Source: Clostridia bacterium
GTDB taxonomy: Bacteria > Bacillota > Clostridia > Oscillospirales > CAG-272
Assembly: GCA_017414385.1 (NCBI GenBank)
Contig: JAFQMO010000162.1
Location: forward strand, 1 to 50,179
Length of the DNA: 50,179 bases
Direction of reading: 5' to 3'
Both the position numbers and the translations under genes were made by a program. Below, in pieces: positions 1 through 7,647 of the stretch. The notes beneath the pieces were generated by a model. It ran no database searches, was not told the origin of the DNA, and saw only the letters and a program-made list of their open reading frames with translations. Each line of letters begins with the position of its first letter. Position 1 is the stretch's first letter.

Positions 1-47
1 AGGATCATTTCTGCCGACTCACCAACCGGCTTGTCGACAGCCTATTT

Positions 48-76
48 ATTATACCACCCTTCTCCTACTTTGTCAA
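48..76 (-). promoter_or_regulatory. Sigma-A promoter for a gene left of the window
   Basis: On the minus strand TTGACA (71-76) and TATAAT (48-53) are separated by exactly 17 bp, a perfect housekeeping promoter. It fires leftward, so it serves a minus-strand gene beyond position 1. An 8-bp palindrome TGTCGACA at 32-39, flanked by GGC and GCC, lies close to the expected start of transcription and could be an operator, but no family is recognised. Confidence 0.8.
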
Positions 77-156
77 TACCTTTTTTGAATTTTTTTCATC
101 TTCTTTTTTCATCTCAAGCCGCAGATCCTCAAAAAACCTTGTATTTTCGCCCTTTT

Positions 157-196
157 TCTGAAAAACTGTGCAGGGAAATTTTTATTTCCCTACACA
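157..196 (-). terminator. Rho-independent terminator of the acyl-CoA synthetase gene
   Basis: A 13-bp stem (arms 167-179 and 184-196, one G-U pair in the minus-strand RNA) with a 4-nt loop is followed on the minus strand by GTTTTT. It lies 36 nt past the stop codon at 232. Confidence 0.8.
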
Positions 197-231
197 AAAA
201 TTGTGAAATATCGTGTCCACGACCTCGCCGG

Positions 232-1971
232 TTACAGCCGTCCGCATGTGACCGAATTATCTTCAATATTTTCCGGAGTGCCCCGTCGGATCTTTTCCGT
301 TGTTGTTTTCGAAAATTCATTTTTTCGAATCACCAGCTTTCGAATATGCTTATACTGAGGAAAGACAAAATTCACCTCACGTACAATCGAAAGCAACTTT
401 TCTTTCAGCGCCGATGAAAATCTCTCATCCTCCGATCCAAGCCCTAACATGCTCTCTGCCTCGGAAAAATTCGGATATACAGAAACACATAACCGCTGAT
501 GGCCTTCCGCTTCCTCAGAAAAAACCAAGCACTCCGCGATGATTGGATACTGCATAAAATATGCTTCCAATTCTTCCGGAAAAACCTTTTTTCCGTTCGA
601 TACAACAATCATCGACTTCTTTCTGCCAACAATACGGTATCCCCCGTTTTTCGTTGCCATCCCGAGATCGCCCGTATAAAGCCATCCATCCTTCAGAACC
701 TCCGCGGTTTCTTCTGCTTTTTTATAGTATCCAAGCATCACATTCGGTCCTTTCACGCACAACTCTCCAATTCCGTTCTCATTCGGATTGTCGATACGTA
801 TCTCAACACCGGGAACAGGAAAGCCCACATCCTCAGCATGTCTGTAATGATCGTCATGCATCAGGGAAATCGGTGACGTTTCCGTCAGACCGTATCCGCA
901 ATACACAGCATACCCAAATTGTTCAAACATACGAAACACTTGTGGCGGCAGAGCCGCTGCGCCAACCAAGATCGCACGCAGGCTTCCGCCGAAAAAGTGG
1001 TTGACTGTAGAAAAAATCTTCCTCTTATTTACATGGGATCTTTTTTCGCTGAAATGTCGCACCGTTCCGTCCATTACAGCAGATGCAGCTTTCTGAACGC
1101 CGAGCAGGATTCTTCCGCCCCTTGCCTCCGCATACCCCTTCCGAACGAAACCGGACATAAATTCCAAAACAGCAGGAACCGTAACAAGGATCGTCGGCTG
1201 AAACAAAACCATATCGCCAGGCATATGGCGCATATTCTCATTAAAGGCAATACTTGCCCCGTTGTACAGCATCACCATATTGCTCATGCATTCGTAGGTA
1301 TGATGCAGTGGAAGATGGGAAAGCGCCCGATCCTCCTGTTCCACGCGGAAACGCTTACACACGGATACAATGTTGGAGCATATGTTATTTTGCGAAAGCA
1401 TAACTCCTTTTGCAACACCGACTGTTCCGGAGGTATACAACAAAATTCCCGTTGCAAACGGATCCACCACATGTTCCTCATACACCGTACTCCCCTCAGC
1501 GCGAAGCTCTGCCCCACGGGCAAAAAGATGCTCTGCCGAAGCAAGAGGTATACATAGCACGTGCGATTCTCCCATCGCATGAATTTTGATCTCCATATCC
1601 TCGGTATACAACACTGCCGCACACTCCGCATCAAGCATCAAGGATAACAATTCATCTCCCCGCAGATCTCGATCAAGAGGGAGAACCGTTCCGCACCCGC
1701 AGACTACCGCCAAATATGCGACCATCCACAAATAACTGTTTTGGCCGGTAACAGCCACCGTTTTCCCTTCCAGTCCCAAAGCACAAAGATATGTCGCCAA
1801 GTCACGGACATCCTCTCCAAGTTCCGCATACGTTTTTTGGAAAATTCCGTCATCCGCGTCTTCGTCGCGCCATAGAAAAGCCGTATTCAACGCATATTTT
1901 GCAACAACGCCATCCAATAGTTCTCTGAAATCTTTTACTTCCCAAGTTGGATAATTCGGCCTCTTTTTCAT
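232..1971 (-). CDS. AMP-forming long-chain acyl-CoA synthetase (FadD-like)
   Basis: A 579-residue adenylate-forming enzyme expected to activate a carboxylic acid, probably a fatty acid, to its acyl-AMP and then to acyl-CoA. Family motifs appear in order: the P-loop-like TSGTVGVAKGVMLS, the adenine/substrate motif YGLTETSP, the YTGDLG motif with the ribose-binding Asp, and GRKKSMIVVSNGKK, which begins the mobile C-terminal domain. The start at 1971 is chosen because GGTGAG precedes it and because upstream in-frame codons back to 2067 encode residues unlike the family. It is a single-gene unit with its own terminator. The substrate cannot be read from sequence, and an acyl-ACP synthetase or a specialised carboxylate ligase remains possible. 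It has no membrane segment and should act in the cytosol or at the membrane surface. Confidence 0.88.
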   Translation of the reverse strand: MKKRPNYPTWEVKDFRELLDGVVAKYALNTAFLWRDEDADDGIFQKTYAELGEDVRDLATYLCALGLEGKTVAVTGQNSYLWMVAYLAVVCGCGTVLPLDRDLRGDELLSLMLDAECAAVLYTEDMEIKIHAMGESHVLCIPLASAEHLFARGAELRAEGSTVYEEHVVDPFATGILLYTSGTVGVAKGVMLSQNNICSNIVSVCKRFRVEQEDRALSHLPLHHTYECMSNMVMLYNGASIAFNENMRHMPGDMVLFQPTILVTVPAVLEFMSGFVRKGYAEARGGRILLGVQKAASAVMDGTVRHFSEKRSHVNKRKIFSTVNHFFGGSLRAILVGAAALPPQVFRMFEQFGYAVYCGYGLTETSPISLMHDDHYRHAEDVGFPVPGVEIRIDNPNENGIGELCVKGPNVMLGYYKKAEETAEVLKDGWLYTGDLGMATKNGGYRIVGRKKSMIVVSNGKKVFPEELEAYFMQYPIIAECLVFSEEAEGHQRLCVSVYPNFSEAESMLGLGSEDERFSSALKEKLLSIVREVNFVFPQYKHIRKLVIRKNEFSKTTTEKIRRGTPENIEDNSVTCGRL

Positions 1972-2106
1972 ATACTCACCGGTCCGCTTGTAACGGATTC
2001 TCCTTTCATCGTAACGGTCGTTTTCCGCTGATAGTCCCCCAAAGTGAAGATCCACAGTCGAAATCACGACCTTTATGTATTCGCTCGTTTCGCTGAAAAT
2101 CCCACC

Positions 2107-2136
2107 ATTATAATCATCCCAACTATTTAGTGTCCC
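2107..2136 (-). promoter_or_regulatory. Candidate promoter for the acyl-CoA synthetase gene
   Basis: On the minus strand a perfect TATAAT (2107-2112) stands 18 bp downstream of GGGACA (2131-2136), a weak -35 match. It would give a leader of about 130 nt. Confidence 0.4.
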
Positions 2137-2216
2137 ATTTCAGGAAATTCGTTACAATTATTAAAATTTTTTCTTTTGATTTCAAATAAAGTTTCGAATT
2201 CATTACCACATTGTTC

Positions 2217-2234
2217 ACAAATATTTGTTATACT
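2217..2234 (+). promoter_or_regulatory. Extended -10 promoter and palindrome before the lipoprotein gene
   Basis: TATACT at 2229-2234 is preceded by TGT, giving an extended -10 element. No good -35 hexamer lies at the usual distance. A perfect 12-bp palindrome, ACAAATATTTGT (2217-2228), abuts the -10 and could be an operator for an unidentified regulator. Confidence 0.45.
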
Positions 2235-2307
2235 ATCTATGCAAGTTTTCAGATTTGCGTTTTTATCGATTTTGAAAAGGAAAAACAATGATTTAAGGAG
2301 AAAAAAC

Positions 2308-2943
2308 ATGAAAAGATCGATTGCTTTGATCCTTGCAGCTCTTATCTCTGCATCTTTGGTCGCTTGCGGCAATGGCACAAACGACGACGGCAAGGATTCC
2401 ACCTCCGGAACAGAGAGCGTTTCTGTTTCCGACACTGCGGACACTGTTGATACCGCTGATACCGCCGATACCGAAGACACCGCTGATACCGCCAACACTG
2501 AGGCTGATACCGCCGATACCGACGTTGTTGAAGGCGAGACAGACGGCAGCAAGTTGTACGGAATTTTCGAGGATGCTATCACTGCAAATCCCGATGCAAC
2601 ACTTGAGGAGCTTGCAAACGCTGTATGTTCCAGCGGAATTCCTCCCTTTGCTGTTATGGCTGCCCCCATGGAAGAGGGTTGGCTCAACGGCTTTGATGCT
2701 GAAAGCATCACCGGTTTCTCTGAGTGTGTTGCTATTGCTCCCATGATGAGCACCATCCCGTTCCTCGGTTACATCTTCAAGCTCGCTGACGATGCTGATG
2801 TCGATGCGTTCATTGCAAACCTCGAAGCAACTGCGAACCTGAGATGGAACATTTGCACAGAAGCAGAGGAGTTGACCTGTAAGGCTGTTGACAACACTGT
2901 ATTCTTCCTGATGTGCAACAAGGACCTCAACGCTGAACAATGA
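2308..2943 (+). CDS. Lipoprotein with Asp-Thr-rich linker, possibly DUF4358-like
   Basis: A 211-residue secreted lipoprotein. The signal peptide ends in a lipobox (SLVAC, Cys20) and is followed by a low-complexity linker built on D-T-A repeats (about residues 42-72, encoded by near-repeats at 2431-2523). A globular C-terminal domain of roughly 130 residues follows. That domain resembles the small DUF4358-type proteins often found beside DHHW/alginate-acetylation genes, but this is recognition by eye and uncertain. The start at 2308 is set by AAGGAG at 2295-2300. The stop overlaps the ATG of the next gene, so the two are translationally coupled and probably act together on the outer face of the membrane. 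Confidence 0.7.
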   Translation: MKRSIALILAALISASLVACGNGTNDDGKDSTSGTESVSVSDTADTVDTADTADTEDTADTANTEADTADTDVVEGETDGSKLYGIFEDAITANPDATLEELANAVCSSGIPPFAVMAAPMEEGWLNGFDAESITGFSECVAIAPMMSTIPFLGYIFKLADDADVDAFIANLEATANLRWNICTEAEELTCKAVDNTVFFLMCNKDLNAEQ

Positions 2944-3950
2944 TGAAATTGAATCGTAATTTGTGCCTGCTTATTGCAGGCACAATTGCTATGGGGCTTT
3001 TGACCTCATGCAATCAGAACACCAAAAAACCCGATGTCAGCGGAACAGATTCCCAGACATCGACCGAAACACAGACTGAGGCTGTCACCGAAGGCTCCAC
3101 TTGGAAAAACGGCGATATTTTTGCAAACGGTGATTATGCGTCCGAGGTTCTTGCGACGGCAAATGACCGCATGTTAAATTATGCCGTTACATTGTTTGAG
3201 CAAATATATAACACTTACCTTGCAGATGGTCAGCACTCGGTCGTCATGTCGGTGATTCCGGACAAAAATTACTATATGACACAGACAGAATCCACGCCCC
3301 CAACTGTTGACTACAATGCATTTTTTGATGTTTTCAAGAATGGAACAGCAGGTTTTTCTGCCTATGTTGATCTCACCGACGCCCTTTCTTTGGATGACTA
3401 TTATTATACAGATATCCATTGGAAGCAAGAATGCATTCTGCCCGCCGCCAATTTGATCGCGCAGGCTTTTGGTCACACATTAAATGCAGAGTACACGCAG
3501 GAAACCGTCGATGTTGAGTTCATCGGTTCCTATACCGACGAAGCACCCGATCTCGGCGTGCGTACCGACACGTTAACCTATTTGTCCGGTGAGGTATTTG
3601 ATGGCGTTACCGTGACCAATTATAACGATGCAACCCCCTCTGACGGTGTGTTGTACGAAACAGATATCACGGGAAACAGAAACACCTACGAGGTTTTCCT
3701 GTCCGGTCCTACACCGCTTCAGATTATTGAAAACGCAAATGCAGCCACGGATCGCGAGCTGATCATCTTCCGGGATTCCTTTGGTTCTGCCCTTGCGCCG
3801 CTGTTCTGTGAAGCATACGCTAAGATCACACTTGTAGACTTGCGGTATATACAGTCTTCTGTGCTGAATCAGTTCATCACTTTTGAAGATCAGGATGTAT
3901 TATTCATTTACAGCACAAATATTTTGAATACCGCAATGGTTATGAAATGA
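2940..3950 (+). CDS. DHHW-family (AlgX/AlgJ-like SGNH fold) lipoprotein
   Basis: A 336-residue lipoprotein (lipobox LLTSC, Cys24) overlapping the previous gene by ATGA. It carries two hallmarks of the DHHW/AlgX SGNH-like fold: a D-x-H element in TDIHW (residues 157-161) and a nucleophile-like RDSFGS (Asp279-Ser280). In characterised relatives this Asp-His and Ser form the acyl-transfer or esterase site acting on O-acetylated polysaccharides at the cell surface. Such proteins usually sit next to an MBOAT acyltransferase. None is present in this window, so the partner is either elsewhere or absent. The gene ends 21 nt before a strong terminator. The family assignment is fairly secure; the substrate is unknown. 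Confidence 0.7.
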   Translation: MMKLNRNLCLLIAGTIAMGLLTSCNQNTKKPDVSGTDSQTSTETQTEAVTEGSTWKNGDIFANGDYASEVLATANDRMLNYAVTLFEQIYNTYLADGQHSVVMSVIPDKNYYMTQTESTPPTVDYNAFFDVFKNGTAGFSAYVDLTDALSLDDYYYTDIHWKQECILPAANLIAQAFGHTLNAEYTQETVDVEFIGSYTDEAPDLGVRTDTLTYLSGEVFDGVTVTNYNDATPSDGVLYETDITGNRNTYEVFLSGPTPLQIIENANAATDRELIIFRDSFGSALAPLFCEAYAKITLVDLRYIQSSVLNQFITFEDQDVLFIYSTNILNTAMVMK

Positions 3951-3970
3951 TCATATTGTCATTTTATATC

Positions 3971-4003
3971 AATAACGGCAGGAAATTCCTGCCGTTATTT
4001 TTA
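3971..4003 (+). terminator. Terminator after the lipoprotein pair
   Basis: A 12-bp GC-rich inverted repeat (arms 3971-3982 and 3988-3999, extendable through A-T pairs) runs into TTTTTA. Confidence 0.9.
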
Positions 4004-4148
4004 TTTTCATTACATAAGCGTCCGATGAATGTACACTGAAAATTTGACACGTTTTGTCCGCTTGCCCAAATGATTTGTTGCTTTTTTACATTTTTAACAT
4101 CTTCAGTCATTGCAAAAAGAGAAAACCCCATGTATCCCGTCTTGTTCA

Positions 4149-4166
4149 TTGTTAATTTTTTGACAA
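4149..4166. promoter_or_regulatory. Candidate Rex operator
   Basis: TTGTTAA (4149-4155), four T residues, then TTGACAA (4160-4166) matches the clostridial Rex consensus TTGTTAA-N4-TTAACAA with a single mismatch. Rex senses the NADH/NAD+ ratio and commonly controls fermentative NADH-oxidising genes, which fits the operon downstream. The site is about 40 bp upstream of the -35 hexamer, rather far for simple steric repression. Confidence 0.35.
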
Positions 4167-4205
4167 ATTATGTGATCTTCTGTCGCCGATCATCATTCTG
4201 TCTTG

Positions 4206-4234
4206 TTGACAAATCGAACATTCTTCGATATAAT
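4206..4234 (+). promoter_or_regulatory. Consensus sigma-A promoter of the mdh-fumC-hdr-flx-frd operon
   Basis: TTGACA (4206-4211), a 17-bp spacer and TATAAT (4229-4234): both hexamers are perfect. No further promoter of this quality and no terminator is seen until 15678, so about 11.4 kb is probably one transcript. Confidence 0.9.
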
Positions 4235-4310
4235 ATATACTGCGGTAGGTTTTTTCATATACATAAACTTATCAGCCTATGAAAGGATGCCTTTGGCTAT
4301 CTTTACAATC

Positions 4311-5273
4311 ATGATAAAAGTCACAATCATTGGCACCGGAAGTGTCGGCTCCACAATCGCGTACACATTAGCGGTCACCGAAGCCGCAGCTGAAATCGTC
4401 ATGATCGACATCAATCAGGAAAAAGCGCTCGGTGAAGCCATGGATATTCGTCAAGGTCTCCCCTTCTGCGCACCCTGTTCCATCTATGCGGGTACATACC
4501 GCGATACTGCCGATTCAGATGTCGTCATTTTTACTTGCGGTGTTGCAAGAAAACGGGGGCAGTCAAGACTCGATTTGGCGCAAACAAATGTTGACATTGC
4601 CAGAAGCATCATCCCTGAAATTACACGCTATGCACCAAATGCCAACTACATCATTGTGTCCAATCCGGTCGATATTTTGACGTATACCTTTCATAAATGC
4701 TCCGATCTTCCCCCCAACAGAATTCTTGGATCGGGCACCATTCTGGATACCGCCCGTCTGCGTACACGATTGTCGGAATACTATTCCATCAATCAACAAA
4801 ATGTCCATGCATATGTAATGGGTGAGCACGGCGATTCCTCCTTTATCCCTTGGTCCGTTGCCAATATCTCCAACATTCCCGTCGATGATTACAGCACCTC
4901 CGTTTCCGGCATGGAGCACTATCGTCCCGTATTGAATCATACCGATATTGAGACATATGTAAAAAAATCCGGTGCAAATGTTATCGAGAGGAAGGGCGCA
5001 ACATATTATGCGGTATCGGTCGCCACGTGCTATATCGTTCGATGCTTACTCGGCACAATAAACACAACAATGACCGTTTCCTCCATGATGAACGGAGAGT
5101 ACGGGGTCGAGGATGTTTGCCTTTCCGTGCTCTGCGCCGTCAACCGTGACGGCATCAACGGAAAGCTCCATGTCCCATTGACCGATCCCGAAATTGTAAA
5201 GCTGCGTCATAGCGCCGATTGCCTAAAACAAGTTATTCAATCCATTGATTTCAAGAAGAATATATCACTGTAA
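4311..5273 (+). CDS. mdh: Malate dehydrogenase on a lactate-dehydrogenase scaffold
   Basis: A 320-residue NAD-dependent 2-hydroxyacid dehydrogenase of the LDH/MDH superfamily. Visible are GTGSVG near the N-terminus, the NAD-ribose Asp33, catalytic His173 in GEHGDS, and GSGTILDTARLR with Asp146/Arg149. Overall it reads like an L-LDH, but the substrate loop is CGVARKRGQSRLDL. The specificity position (Gln102 of Bacillus LDH) is Arg80, the residue that selects oxaloacetate/malate. With fumarase next door, malate dehydrogenase is the better call, interconverting oxaloacetate and malate with NADH in the cytosol. The start is placed at 4311 so the Rossmann motif falls at residue 8. No good Shine-Dalgarno precedes it: GAAAGG sits directly before an alternative ATG at 4287, and an 11-codon frame from 4279 ends overlapping the 4311 ATG. 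Confidence 0.82.
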   Translation: MIKVTIIGTGSVGSTIAYTLAVTEAAAEIVMIDINQEKALGEAMDIRQGLPFCAPCSIYAGTYRDTADSDVVIFTCGVARKRGQSRLDLAQTNVDIARSIIPEITRYAPNANYIIVSNPVDILTYTFHKCSDLPPNRILGSGTILDTARLRTRLSEYYSINQQNVHAYVMGEHGDSSFIPWSVANISNIPVDDYSTSVSGMEHYRPVLNHTDIETYVKKSGANVIERKGATYYAVSVATCYIVRCLLGTINTTMTVSSMMNGEYGVEDVCLSVLCAVNRDGINGKLHVPLTDPEIVKLRHSADCLKQVIQSIDFKKNISL

Positions 5274-5284
5274 TCTATTTTCCC

Positions 5285-5308
5285 GCAAAGAAGTCTCTTT
5301 TTCTTTGC
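5285..5308 (+). other. Hairpin between mdh and fumC
   Basis: GCAAAGAA (5285-5292) and TTCTTTGC (5301-5308) form an 8-bp stem with an 8-nt loop. No T tract follows, so it is more likely an mRNA processing or stability element than a terminator. Confidence 0.35.
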
Positions 5309-5376
5309 ACAAACAAATTTACTTTGTACAGAAAGGCTGCTTTCCGTCAGATACGGACAAGTATGGTTATATTATT

Positions 5377-6759
5377 ATGAAGGGTTATCGTATTGAACAC
5401 GATTCTATGGGTGAGATCCTTGTCCCCGAGGACCGTCTTTGGGGTGCACAAACACAAAGAAGCATCGGAAACTTCCGCATCGGTGTCGGGATCGAAACAA
5501 TGCCCACAGAAATCATCACCGCATTCGGTTATTTGAAAAAAGCAGCCGCGATTGCAAACCATAAGTTGAAACCGGAAAAAATGACATCGGAGAAATGTAC
5601 GGTGATCTGTTCCGCCTGTGATGAGGTCATCAACGGTACTTTGGCAGATCATTTCCCGCTCGTTGTATGGCAGACCGGCTCCGGAACACAGTCCAACATG
5701 AATACAAACGAGGTCATTGCCAATCGAGGCAATCAGATCTCCGGAAAAGAAAAGCTTCTTCATCCAAACGACGACATCAACATGAGTCAGTCTTCAAATG
5801 ACACATTTCCCACCGCAATGCACATCTCTGCAGCAATTGCACTTCGTGACTGTGTCATTCCCGCGGTCGATCGCCTGATCGAAACCTTCCTGCAGCTTGA
5901 AGCGGACAATCGGGGAATCGTCAAGAGCGGACGTACACATCTTCAGGATGCAACGCCCATCTCCTTCTCCCAGGAGATCAGCGGATGGAGATCCTCTCTT
6001 CAGCGGGACCGCGAAATGCTCCTTCTCGCAATGGGGCCGCTCTGTGAACTCGCGCTCGGCGGAACTGCCGTCGGAACGGGACTGAATGCGCCCATCGGAT
6101 TTGATACCGCAGTCGCGGAAGTACTTGCAGAGCTGACCGATATGCCGTTTGTAACTGCGCAAAACAAGTTCCACGCGTTGACATCAAAGGATGAGCTCGT
6201 CTTTGCACACGGTGCGCTGAAGGCACTCGCCGCAGATATGATGAAGATCGCAAATGACGTTCGCTGGCTGGCAAGCGGTCCCCGTGACGGTCTGGGGGAG
6301 ATCACGATCCCCGAAAATGAGCCCGGCTCCTCGATCATGCCCGGAAAGGTAAATCCCACTCAGTGTGAAGCCGTTACCATGGTCGCAGTTCAAGTCATGG
6401 GCAACGACGTTGCTGTCGGAATGGCTGCCTCTCAGGGAAACTTTGAGTTGAATGTATTCATGCCCGTGTGCGCCTACAATTTTCTCCAATCCGCAAGACT
6501 TCTTGCCGAGTCCATCACCTCCTTCAATGACAACTGTGCGGTCGGCATTCGTGCAAACCGTGAAAAGATGCACCATAACCTCCACAATTCTCTGATGCTT
6601 GTCACTGCACTGAACCCATACATTGGCTATGAAAATGCTGCAAAGACTGCAAAAAAAGCATATAAAGAAAACATTTCGCTCAAAGAAGCTTGTGTTTCTC
6701 TCGGATTTTTGACCGCAGAAAGATTTGACGAGGTCTTCCATCCTGAAGAAATGATCTGA
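5377..6759 (+). CDS. fumC: Class II fumarate hydratase
   Basis: A 460-residue fumarase C, converting malate to fumarate and back without an Fe-S cluster. The fold is the aspartase/fumarase superfamily. The signature loop GSSIMPGKVNP lies near residues 313-323, with GRTHLQDATP and SSNDTFPT upstream as expected. The N-terminus YRIEHDSMGE matches other FumC proteins, which supports the ATG at 5377 although no clear ribosome site precedes it. It lies 103 nt after mdh and 21 nt before hdrB in the same unit. The reversible enzyme here probably runs toward fumarate, feeding the reductase subunits at 13360-15655. Length and motifs are normal for the family. Confidence 0.95.
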   Translation: MKGYRIEHDSMGEILVPEDRLWGAQTQRSIGNFRIGVGIETMPTEIITAFGYLKKAAAIANHKLKPEKMTSEKCTVICSACDEVINGTLADHFPLVVWQTGSGTQSNMNTNEVIANRGNQISGKEKLLHPNDDINMSQSSNDTFPTAMHISAAIALRDCVIPAVDRLIETFLQLEADNRGIVKSGRTHLQDATPISFSQEISGWRSSLQRDREMLLLAMGPLCELALGGTAVGTGLNAPIGFDTAVAEVLAELTDMPFVTAQNKFHALTSKDELVFAHGALKALAADMMKIANDVRWLASGPRDGLGEITIPENEPGSSIMPGKVNPTQCEAVTMVAVQVMGNDVAVGMAASQGNFELNVFMPVCAYNFLQSARLLAESITSFNDNCAVGIRANREKMHHNLHNSLMLVTALNPYIGYENAAKTAKKAYKENISLKEACVSLGFLTAERFDEVFHPEEMI

Positions 6760-6780
6760 ACGAAAGGATTGCAATCCAAA

Positions 6781-7575
6781 ATGAAAGTCTCCTATTTCCC
6801 CGGCTGTACATTGAAAACCAAAGCAAAACAACTTGACGATTATGCACGTTCCTGTGCGGAGGTCCTCGGCATAAAAATGGAAGAAATTCCCAATTGGCAA
6901 TGCTGTGGCGGTGTTTTTAACACCTCATCCGATGAGATCGCCACAAAACTGTCTGCTGTGCGTGCACTTTCTTATGCCGAAAAACAAGGTCAACCGCTTA
7001 TATCGGTCTGTTCTGCTTGTCACAATGTGCTCAAGCAAACCAACCACGCAATGCAGACAGATGCGGTCTTTGCATCTCGCGTCAACCACTATATCACACA
7101 GCCCGGTCAGGCAGCAGCCCAAGCATATATGGGAAATACACAGGTTTACCATTATCTCGAGCTTCTTCGTGACATCATCGGGTTTGATCGGATCCGTGAT
7201 GCCGTAAAGAAGCCCCTTACAGGGAAAAAGATCGGTGCTTATTATGGCTGTCTGATGCTTCGTCCCTCCTCAACCATGAAAATGGATGATGCGGAAAATC
7301 CCCGTATCATGGAGGATTTTATCCGCGCGATCGGTGCAGAGCCTGTGATCTATGCGATGCGAAACGAATGCTGCGGCGGTTATGTCACAATGGAGGATCC
7401 TGCTCTTTCCCAAAAGAAAAGCACCGCGATTCTTCGCAATGCAGAGGCAAACGGTGCAGATTTCCTGATAACCGCATGTCCTCTCTGCAAGTATAATCTC
7501 GATAAAAACGGAAATATACCGGTTGTTTATTTTACAGAGCTTCTCGCAAGGGCTCTCGGTATTGTGGAAGCCTGA
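6781..7575 (+). CDS. hdrB: Heterodisulfide reductase subunit B-like CCG protein
   Basis: A 264-residue HdrB homologue with two full CCG domains: Cys9, Cys41-Cys42, Cys77/Cys80 and Cys157, Cys197-Cys198, Cys233/Cys236. In methanogens these ligate the two noncubane [4Fe-4S] clusters that reduce the CoM-S-S-CoB disulfide, and the same domain forms the C-terminal half of thiol:fumarate reductase subunit TfrB. The start at 6781 (ATG) is preferred over an in-frame TTG at 6769 because AAAGGA (6763-6768) is correctly spaced only for the ATG. It is first of the seven Hdr/Flx genes. Its natural partner here may be the iron-sulfur subunit at 13360-14034, or an unidentified thiol/disulfide carrier. Confidence 0.9.
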   Translation: MKVSYFPGCTLKTKAKQLDDYARSCAEVLGIKMEEIPNWQCCGGVFNTSSDEIATKLSAVRALSYAEKQGQPLISVCSACHNVLKQTNHAMQTDAVFASRVNHYITQPGQAAAQAYMGNTQVYHYLELLRDIIGFDRIRDAVKKPLTGKKIGAYYGCLMLRPSSTMKMDDAENPRIMEDFIRAIGAEPVIYAMRNECCGGYVTMEDPALSQKKSTAILRNAEANGADFLITACPLCKYNLDKNGNIPVVYFTELLARALGIVEA

Positions 7576-7647
7576 TCAACCGATATTTCGTTATCCTCCC
7601 ATTGAAATCCCAAAGAAAGGGCTCCTTGAAAAGCCTCGGTTTATGAT

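Larger units (their letters stand above)
1..231. other. Intergenic region at left edge
   Basis: No gene is supported here. The stretch holds a consensus promoter pointing left out of the window (48-76) and the terminator of the acyl-CoA synthetase gene (157-196). The remaining sequence is T-rich with no conserved reading frame. Confidence 0.6.
1972..2307. other. Divergent intergenic region
   Basis: This 336-bp gap separates the leftward acyl-CoA synthetase from the rightward lipoprotein pair. It holds a candidate promoter for each (2107-2136 minus; 2211-2234 plus). The synthetase transcript would have a leader of about 130 nt in which no known riboswitch was recognised. A 13-codon reading frame starting ATGAAAGGA ends in a TGA overlapping the synthetase ATG, but nothing shows it is used. 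Confidence 0.5.
3951..4310. other. Regulatory region upstream of the malate-fumarate-Flx/Hdr operon
   Basis: This 360-bp gap contains the terminator of the lipoprotein pair (3971-4003), a Rex-like inverted repeat (4149-4166) and the consensus promoter of the operon (4206-4234). The sequence between them, 4004-4148, shows nothing recognisable. Confidence 0.6.

Noticed and set aside
4279..4314. 11-codon leader peptide before the malate dehydrogenase
   Set aside because: The TGA overlaps the mdh ATG, which could mean coupling, but the frame has no ribosome site and no control-related codons, so it is probably chance.
4311..5273. Annotation as L-lactate dehydrogenase
   Set aside because: Arg replaces the lactate-specifying Gln in the substrate loop, and fumarase follows in the operon. 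LDH activity is still possible and should be tested.
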